DNA from: Desulfohalovibrio reitneri
GTDB lineage: Bacteria; Desulfobacterota; Desulfovibrionia; Desulfovibrionales; Desulfovibrionaceae
Direction of reading: 5' to 3'
DNA: 64,000 bases
Assembly (NCBI RefSeq): GCF_000711295.1
Contig: NZ_JOMJ01000003.1
Coordinates: 509,001 to 573,000 of the forward strand
Shown piece by piece: positions 9,578 to 17,725 of the stretch. The notes under the pieces are model-generated. The model saw only the letters and a list, made by a program, of their open reading frames with translations. It was not told the DNA's origin and did not search any database. Within the stretch, counting starts at the first letter, position 1. The number at the start of each line of letters is the position of its first letter. A program made the translations under genes and the position numbers.

Positions 9578-11210
9578 ATTCTTCCGTGGTCACGGCCACC
9601 ACGTAGGGCCGGTCCACGATCCATTGCTCGAAGACAACCCGCATGTCTGCGGGCTTGTCCTCCCAGCGCTGCCAGTATTTCTTCTTGAAGGCCACCACCG
9701 CCTTGCCGTTGTCTTCCACGAACTGGCCGATCTTCTCCAGGTCCTGGGTCTCCATGTACTCGCGGCCCAGGTAGTAGGTGTAGATGCCGGCGTAGGTGTT
9801 GTGGGCGGCCGGTTCGTAGCCGCGCTCCACGTAGTCCTTCATGACCTCGGCCGTGGCCTTGGGGCTCATGGCCGGGTTCAGGGAGGGCAGGGTGATGAGC
9901 CCGATGGGCTGGAGGGTGACCACCATGCCAATGGCCATGGCCGCCAGGGCCGGGCCGGTGCCCAGACGGGAGGCGTACCGGACCAGCGCGCCCGTGCCCG
10001 CCAGGCAGAGCAGCACCAGGCCGGTGCCGCCCACGGGGATGGGCCAGGGCGTGAAGATCTCGAACAGCGGCACCAGCAGGGCCAGCAGCAGGAAGTAGCC
10101 GGTGACGATGGTCCAGAACCGCTTGCGCCGTTCACCTTCCAGGGAGAGCACGCCCCGGGCGGTGAGGATGGCCAGCGGGGCGAACAGGGGCAGGGCGTAG
10201 ATGACGATCTTGGTGTGCACGCTGGACAGCAGCACGAAGCCGGACAGCAGGCTGCACCACAGGAACGCCGGGCCGCCCGCGTTTTTGCGCGAGGCCCACA
10301 GTCCGCGCCAGAACCCGCCGTCGCGCAGGCGCTTGAGCGGCAGGCAGGCCAGCAGGGCGGTCCAGGGCAGCCAGACCAGGGGCAGGGTCAGCAGGTAGTG
10401 GTAGAAGGGGTGCTCATGGTGCCAGGAGTCCAGCGCCCGGCGGTAGACCTGCTTGTAGAGGATGTTGTTGACGTAGGCGTCCCCCTCCACCAGCCAGGCC
10501 CCCAGCAGCCAGCCGCCCACCAGGAGGATCACCAGCCCCAGGCCGACCAGCGTGTCCAGCCGGAAGAGGCGGCGCAGGCGGCCCGACCAGGCAAGGTAGA
10601 CCACGATGGCCGCCAGGGGCAGGGCGAAGCCCAGCGGCCCCTTGGTCAGCACGGCCAGGGCGGAGGCCAGCCAGCCGGTGAGGGCCAGCCAGGAGAACCC
10701 GGTGGGCTTGGCCCGCATGCCCAGGAAAAGCAGCGCCTGGGAGGCGAGGATGAGGGAGGCGAAAAGCAGGTCCATGCGGGAGTAGTGGGTCAGCCCCACG
10801 AAATAGAAGCAGCCCAGAAGGGCGATTCCCGCGGTGAGCAGGGTCTCCCTGCCGTACCCGGCCACGCTCCGGGCCAGCCAGGCGGTGGCTCCCAGGAAGA
10901 ACAGCCCGGACACGGCCGCGCCCAGCATGAAGGTGGGCATGGTGGCCCCGCCGGTGAAGAGGGAGATGAGCCAGAGCAGCCCGAAGTACAGGGGCGGCTT
11001 GTCCGGGTACATCTCGCCGTTGAGGTGCAGCACCACCCAGTGGCCGTCCAGGAAGTTCTGGAAGGCGTTGGCGTAGCGGACCTCGTCGGAGAACCACAAG
11101 GCCCTGGCGTCGAGCATGGTCAAACACATGGCGGCCAGGACCAGGGCCAGAAACAGGAAGGGGCGCTGGCGCGCCCCCTGGTGGATCGTGTTCAGTGCGC
11201 GGGCGAGCAT
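9576..11210 (-). CDS. ArnT/PMT-type membrane glycosyltransferase
   Basis: A 544-residue inner-membrane protein with about 12 hydrophobic segments and a C-terminal periplasmic domain (about 440-544). The first periplasmic loop carries WFSDEVRYA, the acidic motif of the GT83/GT39 superfamily, followed by YPDKPPLYF. Members transfer a sugar from a polyprenyl-phosphate carrier to lipid A, glycan or protein on the periplasmic face. It lies 41 bases downstream of the Maf-like gene, so the two are probably co-transcribed. The acceptor is unknown. A second member of the family is at 58886-60436. Confidence 0.8.
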   Translation of the reverse strand: MLARALNTIHQGARQRPFLFLALVLAAMCLTMLDARALWFSDEVRYANAFQNFLDGHWVVLHLNGEMYPDKPPLYFGLLWLISLFTGGATMPTFMLGAAVSGLFFLGATAWLARSVAGYGRETLLTAGIALLGCFYFVGLTHYSRMDLLFASLILASQALLFLGMRAKPTGFSWLALTGWLASALAVLTKGPLGFALPLAAIVVYLAWSGRLRRLFRLDTLVGLGLVILLVGGWLLGAWLVEGDAYVNNILYKQVYRRALDSWHHEHPFYHYLLTLPLVWLPWTALLACLPLKRLRDGGFWRGLWASRKNAGGPAFLWCSLLSGFVLLSSVHTKIVIYALPLFAPLAILTARGVLSLEGERRKRFWTIVTGYFLLLALLVPLFEIFTPWPIPVGGTGLVLLCLAGTGALVRYASRLGTGPALAAMAIGMVVTLQPIGLITLPSLNPAMSPKATAEVMKDYVERGYEPAAHNTYAGIYTYYLGREYMETQDLEKIGQFVEDNGKAVVAFKKKYWQRWEDKPADMRVVFEQWIVDRPYVVAVTTEE

Positions 11211-11251
11211 GAGGGGGTCTTATCCCCTCATGCCCGGCGACGCAATGGTCG

Positions 11252-13036
11252 TCAGGCCGCCTGTGACTGTCCGCTGTTCTTGGTGGTTTCCACGCACAGC
11301 ATGCGGTCCATGTGGCGGACCTTGTTCACGGCGCGCTTGAGGATGTCGCGGATGGGCACGAAGTCGGCCCGCCTGTACTCGCGCGTGGCGTGAACGAACC
11401 CGGCCACGTCCATGATCTCGTTGAAGAGGTATGGGGTGTAGAGGGGGTCCTGCTTGAGGAAGGTGCCTATCTGGCGCAGGGTCTGGTTGATCTCGTACTG
11501 GTTGCGGTCCAGGTGCTTGAAAAGCTTGTGCAGCCGCTTCTCCACGTTGCGCAGCGAGGTCGTCCAGCGGTGGGAGCGGTGTTCGAAGGCGGGACGGCGG
11601 CAGGAGCGCCCGGCCTGTTCCAGCTTGCCCAGCACCGCGTCCACGGCCTCGGGAGCGCTGGAACGCAGAAGGCGTTCGTTCTCAATGGTCTCCCAGTCCA
11701 CCATTTCCGCGCCCTTGATAACCGCGCCGCCTCCGTACAGATTGCAGACCCGCAGGGGCAGCCGGGCCAAGTCGTCCTCCATGTCTCGCCGCGCGGCGAT
11801 GAGCTGCGGGGAGGTGGCGATGGCGTTGCCCGAGGCGTCCTTCACCTGGCGGGTGTACTGCTTGTTGCCATCCAGGGCGCGCTGGCCGTGGTGGCCCTCG
11901 GCGTGGGTGCGGTCGCCGGGGCAGCCGAAGTCCTGGCCCACCAGCAGCATGCGCTCCGCCCCGAGCCACTCCAGAAAGCGCAGCAGAGTCACGCCCACGT
12001 TGCCGCCCGCGTCGATGACGTACTCCTTGTCCTTCATGACGAAGGTGGAGATGCCGCCTTGTGTCCAAAGCGGCAGGGTGGGGCCGGGGTAGCGCTCCAG
12101 AAGCTCCGGCTGGACCTTGGTGGAGTAGATGAGGGGCACGTTGGCGGCCCGCTCGTGGTCCAGCTTGTCGAAAATGTTGAGCATGCCCTCGGAGTAGTCG
12201 ATGGCCAGGCAGAAGTGCGGCTGGATGCCGTGGCTGAGCAGGGCGGGCAATGCCTGCAGCGAGGTGGCGTACAGCGCTCCGTGCGGGTTTTCGCGGAAGC
12301 GCGCGGCGTTTTCAGAGAGGGAGGGGCCCGCGCCGAAGAGCACGGCCGTCAAGCCTTTGGCGGAGCCTTGCAGGCAGGACAGGGAACCGTCGGAAACCGC
12401 CCGTTGGAAATTGTTCAGCTCGTTGCCCACCATGGTGTCCTGCCGCAACCGCAGGGTGGTCATTTCCACGGTGAAGTTCTCCAGCCGGGCCTTGCAGCGG
12501 TTCACCCAGCGGGCGTATTCCGGGCCGATCTGGCGGCTGGGCACGTCCTCCCGCAGCAGCACCTTGCCGAAGAGGAATTGCAGGTCCAGGTGGCGGATCA
12601 ACTCGGCCAGATATTCCTCGTTGGGCGGCATGAAATGCAGTCGGCCGGAGGCGATGAACTCGGTGTAATCTGTCTGGCCCAGGCAGGCCAGCAGCAACTC
12701 AGGGCGCGGCTCCAGCACCACGATCTTGTGCGACTCCGGAGTGCTGGTCAGCACATGGTTGAGGCCGTACCCCACGTTGCAGCCCACCAGCAGGGTGGCC
12801 GAGGTGTCGGCCCGGTCGGTGTATGTCCAGCCCCGGTAGTAGGTGGCCGGGGGGATGGGCTCGAAGAGGCCCTGGCCGCCTGGCAGGCGCCAGTCCAGCA
12901 CGCCGGACTCGTTGACGAAGACGCGGTCGCTTAGATCGCTCATGTCGTATTCCCTGGCCTGGAGCCAGGCGAAGACCGCAGGGTTGGCGCTCCGCAGCGC
13001 CTCGACGTTCTGCTTGAGGTAGGCGTACAGTTGCAT
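11252..13036 (-). CDS. DUF115 / Maf-like protein (motility accessory factor family)
   Basis: A 594-residue protein. The central DUF115 (MptE-like) domain shows VLFGAGPSLSENAARFRE, a nucleotide-type Gly-rich loop, and LLVGQDFGCPGDRTHAEG; an N-terminal domain (LLVGCNVGYGLNHVL) precedes it. Maf proteins attach nonulosonic acids to flagellin in several motile bacteria, but DUF115 proteins are broader than that role and no flagellar or sialic-acid gene is in this window. GAGAGGA precedes the ATG. Divergent from the cysteine synthase fusion. Confidence 0.7.
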   Translation of the reverse strand: MQLYAYLKQNVEALRSANPAVFAWLQAREYDMSDLSDRVFVNESGVLDWRLPGGQGLFEPIPPATYYRGWTYTDRADTSATLLVGCNVGYGLNHVLTSTPESHKIVVLEPRPELLLACLGQTDYTEFIASGRLHFMPPNEEYLAELIRHLDLQFLFGKVLLREDVPSRQIGPEYARWVNRCKARLENFTVEMTTLRLRQDTMVGNELNNFQRAVSDGSLSCLQGSAKGLTAVLFGAGPSLSENAARFRENPHGALYATSLQALPALLSHGIQPHFCLAIDYSEGMLNIFDKLDHERAANVPLIYSTKVQPELLERYPGPTLPLWTQGGISTFVMKDKEYVIDAGGNVGVTLLRFLEWLGAERMLLVGQDFGCPGDRTHAEGHHGQRALDGNKQYTRQVKDASGNAIATSPQLIAARRDMEDDLARLPLRVCNLYGGGAVIKGAEMVDWETIENERLLRSSAPEAVDAVLGKLEQAGRSCRRPAFEHRSHRWTTSLRNVEKRLHKLFKHLDRNQYEINQTLRQIGTFLKQDPLYTPYLFNEIMDVAGFVHATREYRRADFVPIRDILKRAVNKVRHMDRMLCVETTKNSGQSQAA

Positions 13037-13143
13037 CGTTTCCTCTCTGCATGGCCCCGGAGCTTGCCGCGGGGGCCGTTTTTCCCTATCCCTGTCCGCA
13101 CGGCCGCGACGGGCGAAATTTTGGCGGCCTGCCGGGAAAATGC

Positions 13144-15468
13144 ATGATCCATTCCAATATTCTTGAACTCATCGGCCACACTCCTTTGGTCGAACTGCAA
13201 CGTCTGGGCCCTGTGGGCGGCGTGCGCCTGGTGGCCAAGCTGGAGGCCAAGAGCGCGGGCGGTTCCATCAAGGACCGGGTGTCCCTGGCCATGATCCGAG
13301 CGGCCGAAGCCTCCGGGGAGTTGACGCCGGACAAGACCGTCATCGAGGCAACCAGCGGCAACACCGGCATCGGACTGGCCATGGTCTGCGCCGTGCTGGG
13401 CTACCGCCTCATGCTGCTCATGCCGGAGTCCGCCTCGGAGGAGCGCAAGCGCATCATGCGGGCCTACGGCGCGGAGCTGATGCTTACGCCCGGCCACCTG
13501 AGCACCGACGGGGCCATCGAGGAGGCCTACCGGCTGGCCCGCGAGGAGCCGGACCGCTATGTGCTCATGGACCAGTTCAACAACCCCGCCTCCATCCAGG
13601 CCCACTACGAGGGCACGGCCGAGGAGATATGGGAGCAGACCGGCGGGGAAGTGACGCACGTGGTCTCCACCCTGGGCACCTCGGGCACGGCCATGGGGCT
13701 GTCACGGCGGCTGCACGAGCTTTCCGGCACGGTGAAGGTGGTGGCCATGGAGCCCCACGCCGGGCACAAGATCCAGGGTCTGAAGAACATGCAGGAGTCC
13801 TACCCGCCCGGCATTTTCGACAAGTCCTGGCCGGACCGCATCGTGCGGGTGGAGGACGAGGAAGCCTTCGAGACGGCCCGGCGCATGGCCCGCGAGGAAG
13901 GGCTGTTCGTGGGCATGAGTTCCGGCGCGGCCGGGGCGGCCGCCATGCAGCTGGCGCGGGAGCTGGATGAGGCCGGGGAGACCGGCCTAGTGGTCTTCAT
14001 CTGCCCGGACGGGGGCGAGCGCTACCTCTCCACCCCGCTCTTCGCCCTGGAGCAGCGGGAGGGGCCGCGCGTCTTCGACCTGGCCTCCGGCGGCAAGACC
14101 CCGCTGGTCCGGCGGCCGGACGGCCTGGGCATCTTCACCCCCGGCCCCAGTCTGGACGTCCCCGGCGACTTGCAAGCCTGGCGGCGCATTCTGCTGGCCG
14201 AGACGCTGGCCAGGCGGCTGAACGCACGTGGCGTCCCCGCCCGCTGCCTGGTGGGGCTGGCGGACATGGACGACCGCGCCCTGGAGGCCTCCCGCGCCAA
14301 GGGAATCAGCCGCGAGGCCTTGGCCCGCGAAGTGCGCAAGGAGCTTGGCGAAACGGCCGCCAAGCTTGGCGTGGACGCCTCCCTGGTCTCTTTCGCCGGC
14401 GCGTCCGGCGAGTCCTCCACCCCGGTGGAGCTGACCACCACGCTGCTCTCCAGGGGGCTGGCCTACGAGAAGCTGCGCAGCGTCTATTTCGACGTGGAGC
14501 GGGATCGCCGCTACGGCCAGACCGCCCACAAGGACACCTCGGGGCTGCGGCTGGGGCACACCGTGGACCTGGAGGCCTACCTCAAGCAGAACCCCATGGA
14601 CTTCACCCTGCTCAAACGCGCCAGCCTGGCCGACCTCAAGCAGGGCGAAGTGCTGGAGACGCGCTGGGGCAAGGTGCGGCCGAGCTGGTTCGTGCAGTTG
14701 GCCGCGGCCGCGGTGGACAATCTGCCCGGCGTGGACGTCTTTTTGGTCTCGGAATCGCAGCGGTTCCCCCATCTGGAGAACTTCGCGGCCATCTTCGGCC
14801 AAGCCGCCCGCACCATCCCCCAAGCCTGGATGATTGCCCAGCCGGTTGAACTGCGCGAAGCGGGCGGGCATGGCGAGCCGCCGAGCGTGGGCGATCTGCT
14901 GGCGGAGCACGACCCCCTGGCCGTGCGCATGTGGCTGCTGTCCACATCCTATCACCGGCCTTTGGCCCTGGCCCCGGACTCCATGTCCATGTGGACCCGC
15001 AACCGGCGCAAGGCCCAGGACCTGTACGCCGCCTTGGCGGCCGCCAGCGAGGGCGAGGCGCGCGGCGCGGAGGAAGCGGCGCGGGAGGCTTCCGAACTGC
15101 GTTCCTCTCTGGAGTCCTGCCTGGACGACGACCTGGCCCTGCACCGCTTCTGGCCCTCGCTCTTTTCCGCCATCCGCGCGGCCAACGGGCTGCTGGGCAA
15201 GGGCGGCCTGTCCGGGGCGCCGGCGGCCGAGCTGCTGGAGGCGCTGCGGGAGGTGGACGGCGTGCTCGGCTTCATCGATCCCCAGGCCGCGCCCATCCCC
15301 CAGGCGGAGTGGCCCGTCGGGGCGGCCGACCTGGTGCGCCGCCGCCAGGAGGCCAGGAAGGCCAGGGATTTCGAGCAGGCCGACCGCCTGCGCGACGAAC
15401 TGGGCGAACTGGGCTTGCGGGTGGAGGATACTCCCGGCGGCAGCCGGTTGTACCGCACTTCCACATAG
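13144..15468 (+). CDS. Cysteine synthase fused to a catalytically dead cysteinyl-tRNA synthetase-like domain
   Basis: A 774-residue two-part protein. Residues 1-300 are an O-acetylserine sulfhydrylase of the CysK/CysM fold: PLP lysine K43 in GGSIKDR, phosphate loop TSGNTG (about 69-74) and GTSGT (about 177-181). Residues about 330-774 follow class I cysteinyl-tRNA synthetase in order, ending with a typical C-terminus (ARDFEQADRLRDELGELGLRVEDTPGG). The catalytic parts are gone: the N-terminal zinc Cys is Pro, HIGH is replaced by DLQA (342-345), the second zinc Cys is Leu in SWFVQLAAA, the HGGG motif is LVSE, and no KMSKS is present. The first half should make cysteine from O-acetylserine and sulfide; the second half may sense cysteine or tRNA, or be structural. 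The ATG at 13144 fits CysK N-termini; the frame is open further upstream to 13051. Confidence 0.9.
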   Translation: MIHSNILELIGHTPLVELQRLGPVGGVRLVAKLEAKSAGGSIKDRVSLAMIRAAEASGELTPDKTVIEATSGNTGIGLAMVCAVLGYRLMLLMPESASEERKRIMRAYGAELMLTPGHLSTDGAIEEAYRLAREEPDRYVLMDQFNNPASIQAHYEGTAEEIWEQTGGEVTHVVSTLGTSGTAMGLSRRLHELSGTVKVVAMEPHAGHKIQGLKNMQESYPPGIFDKSWPDRIVRVEDEEAFETARRMAREEGLFVGMSSGAAGAAAMQLARELDEAGETGLVVFICPDGGERYLSTPLFALEQREGPRVFDLASGGKTPLVRRPDGLGIFTPGPSLDVPGDLQAWRRILLAETLARRLNARGVPARCLVGLADMDDRALEASRAKGISREALAREVRKELGETAAKLGVDASLVSFAGASGESSTPVELTTTLLSRGLAYEKLRSVYFDVERDRRYGQTAHKDTSGLRLGHTVDLEAYLKQNPMDFTLLKRASLADLKQGEVLETRWGKVRPSWFVQLAAAAVDNLPGVDVFLVSESQRFPHLENFAAIFGQAARTIPQAWMIAQPVELREAGGHGEPPSVGDLLAEHDPLAVRMWLLSTSYHRPLALAPDSMSMWTRNRRKAQDLYAALAAASEGEARGAEEAAREASELRSSLESCLDDDLALHRFWPSLFSAIRAANGLLGKGGLSGAPAAELLEALREVDGVLGFIDPQAAPIPQAEWPVGAADLVRRRQEARKARDFEQADRLRDELGELGLRVEDTPGGSRLYRTST

Positions 15469-15473
15469 AAAAA

Positions 15474-15499
15474 GGCCGCCCGCCTCGCGGCGAGCGGCC
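15474..15499 (-). terminator. Intrinsic terminator for the ior operon (minus strand)
   Basis: ggccgc c cgcc tcgc ggcg a gcggcc forms a 6+4 bp stem with one mismatch. Read on the minus strand it is followed by a run of five T (complement of 15469-15473). It lies 29 bases beyond the stop of the sigma-54 activator gene and directly after the cysteine synthase fusion stop. Confidence 0.75.
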
Positions 15500-15528
15500 C
15501 TGAATCGTCATCTTCGACGCTCCCGGCC

Positions 15529-17115
15529 TCAGGTGGAGGACTGGGAGCGTTTCTTTTTGCCCTGGCCCCCGTACTTCTTGGGGTCGATGCGGTACTTCTT
15601 CACCTTGTAGTTGACGATGCGGTAGCTGACGCGCAGGTCGCGGGCGGCCTGGAGCATGTTGCCCTTGGCCTTCTTCAGGGCGTCCACCAGGATTTCCTGT
15701 TCGAACTTGGCCACGGCCTCGCCAAAGGAGAGGTCCGTGTCCGTGGCCGAGGACTCGGCCGACTGCAGGGAGGGCGGCAGGTGGTAGGAGCGGATGACGT
15801 CCTCGTCGCAGATGAGGGTCGCACGCTCCATGCAGTTGCGCAGCTCCCGCACGTTGCCCGGCCAGTGGTAGGAGGTCAGCAGGTCGATGGCCGGAGTGGA
15901 GATGCGCTTGATCTTTTTGGCGTATTCCTTGGAGAAAATGTCCAGAAAATGCTCGGCCATGGGCAGGATGTCGTCGCGGCGCTCCCGCAGGGGCGGGATG
16001 AAGACGGGAAAGACGTTGACCCGGTAGTAGAGGTCCTCGCGGAAGTTTCCCTCCTGCAGCAGGTCCTCCAGCGGACGGTGGGTGGCGCAGATGAGCCGGG
16101 TGTCCACGGTGATGGTCTGCTCGCTGCCCAGCCGCTGGATTTCCTTTTCCTGGATGGCGCGCAGCACTTTGGCCTGCGCCTCCAGGGACAGCTCGCCGAT
16201 TTCGTCCAGGAAGAGCGTTCCCTTGTCCGCCTGTTCGAACATGCCCTTTTTCTGGCTGACCGCGCCGGTGAAGGCCCCTTTCTCGTGGCCGAACAACTCC
16301 GACTCGATGAGGTCCGCCGGCAGGGCGGCGCAGTTAAGCTTGACCAGGGGCTGGTCGGCGCGCGGCGAGGCGGCGTGGATGGCCTCGGCCAGAAGCTCCT
16401 TGCCGGTGCCGGACTCGCCCCGGATGAGGGCCGTGGCCCGGGAGGGACCCACCTGCGAGACCTGCTGCAGGACCATGCGCATGGTCTTGGAGGTGGCCAC
16501 GATGTTGGGCATGTGGGGGTAGGGCTCCTCCGAGCCCAGGCCCATGCCGTGAGCCATGAGGTGCCGCTGCAGGGCCATTTCCTCCTGCAGGAGGGCGGCT
16601 TGATTGGCGATGAGCCCGGCCACCACCTCCAGGAACTGGCGGTTGGCTTCCAGGATTTCACGCGGCTGGGTTGGCAGGTCCACGGACAGGGTGCCCAGCA
16701 CCTCGCGGCTTTCCGAGTTGACCGCGATGACCGGCACGGAGATGAAGGCCAGGGAGGACAGTTCCTCCGTGCTGCGGCCGAAGGCCCGGTTGAGAAACTC
16801 CGGGTGGTCCTTCATGCGGGAGACCACGATGGAGGAACCGGACTCGAAGACCTGCCCGATGACGCCCTGCCCAGGCGTATAGTCCGCCTGGGACGAGGTG
16901 GGCTGGGTGTAGGTCAGGCCAATGCGCAGGGTGTCGGACTCCTGGTCGAAGATGGCCAGGAAGGCCCGCTTGTAGCCCATGTTCTCGGCCAAGGCCTTGA
17001 GGAGGTTCTTCATGCCCGGCTGCAGCGGGGTCTTGGGCCCCAACTCGGCCAAGATGTCCCTGAGCGTGCGCATGCACAGGGCAATGTTCTCCGTGGAGCG
17101 TGCTTTGCTGTCCAT
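15529..17115 (-). CDS. NifA-like sigma-54-dependent transcriptional activator (GAF-AAA+-Fis)
   Basis: A 528-residue enhancer-binding protein. Residues about 20-180 form a GAF sensor domain. The AAA+ domain (about 205-430) has Walker A GESGTGKE at 233-240 and the sigma-54 contact loop GAFTGA at 280-285, so it should remodel sigma-54 RNA polymerase. A Fis-type helix-turn-helix lies at about 475-515 (NMLQAARDLRVSYRIVNYKVKKY), followed by a basic tail. It starts 10 bases after iorB and is the last gene of that operon, which suggests it governs indolepyruvate or amino-acid metabolism genes. The GAF ligand is unknown. Confidence 0.9.
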   Translation of the reverse strand: MDSKARSTENIALCMRTLRDILAELGPKTPLQPGMKNLLKALAENMGYKRAFLAIFDQESDTLRIGLTYTQPTSSQADYTPGQGVIGQVFESGSSIVVSRMKDHPEFLNRAFGRSTEELSSLAFISVPVIAVNSESREVLGTLSVDLPTQPREILEANRQFLEVVAGLIANQAALLQEEMALQRHLMAHGMGLGSEEPYPHMPNIVATSKTMRMVLQQVSQVGPSRATALIRGESGTGKELLAEAIHAASPRADQPLVKLNCAALPADLIESELFGHEKGAFTGAVSQKKGMFEQADKGTLFLDEIGELSLEAQAKVLRAIQEKEIQRLGSEQTITVDTRLICATHRPLEDLLQEGNFREDLYYRVNVFPVFIPPLRERRDDILPMAEHFLDIFSKEYAKKIKRISTPAIDLLTSYHWPGNVRELRNCMERATLICDEDVIRSYHLPPSLQSAESSATDTDLSFGEAVAKFEQEILVDALKKAKGNMLQAARDLRVSYRIVNYKVKKYRIDPKKYGGQGKKKRSQSST

Positions 17116-17125
17116 GGTCCGGGTG

Positions 17126-17725
17126 TCAGGCCTCCAGGGCCCCGGCGCCTAGGTCCACGGCGCGTAGGTTTATGTCCACCAGCTTGGGCGGCAGGTTGGC
17201 CTGGATTGTCTTTTTAAGCTGGTCCGGGCCAAAGGGCAGACGGTTCGCGGCGCACAGCGAGCCCAAAAGGACCATGGTTCCGCTCTGCAACGCCCCGGCT
17301 TCGCGGCCCAGGCTGGCGGCCGGGATGTAGTGCGCCTCTCCGGCGCACTGGGCCACATTGGCCTTGATTTCGTCCAGGGAGGGTGCGGATTCCAGCCCCT
17401 GGTTGGCCCCGATGGTGGGGATGAACTCGGAGTTGGACAGGACCAGTCCGCCCCGGAGCAGGTAGGGCAGGGCGCGCAGTGTCTCCATGGGTTCGAAACC
17501 AAGCAGCACGTCAGCCTCGCCGTGGGCGATGCGTGGGCTGCGGTGGCCGCCCACCAGGACGAAGGATTCCACAACCCCGCCGCGCTGGGCCATGCCGTGG
17601 ATTTCCCCGGCGGTGACGGCCAGCCCTGCGTCAAGCGCCGTCTGGGCCAGGATGCGGGTGGCGGTCAGGGTGCCCTGGCCGCCCACGCCGGTCAAAAACA
17701 CGCGGGTGCGCAGGTGACGGTTCAT
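17126..17725 (-). CDS. iorB: Indolepyruvate:ferredoxin oxidoreductase, beta subunit
   Basis: A 199-residue gamma-type subunit of the 2-oxoacid:ferredoxin oxidoreductase family, with the signature FLTGVGGQGTLTATRILA near the N-terminus and AEIHGMAQRGG-like EIHGMAQRGGVVES. With IorA it oxidises arylpyruvates from aromatic amino acids to aryl-acyl-CoA, reducing ferredoxin. Its ATG at 17725 overlaps the iorA stop codon (ATGA), showing translational coupling. Confidence 0.93.
   Translation of the reverse strand: MNRHLRTRVFLTGVGGQGTLTATRILAQTALDAGLAVTAGEIHGMAQRGGVVESFVLVGGHRSPRIAHGEADVLLGFEPMETLRALPYLLRGGLVLSNSEFIPTIGANQGLESAPSLDEIKANVAQCAGEAHYIPAASLGREAGALQSGTMVLLGSLCAANRLPFGPDQLKKTIQANLPPKLVDINLRAVDLGAGALEA

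Noticed and set aside
13053-13083. Hairpin ggcccc/ggggcc followed by T residues upstream of the cysteine synthase fusion
   Set aside because: A short stem with a large loop in GC-rich DNA; attenuation cannot be supported without homologues.
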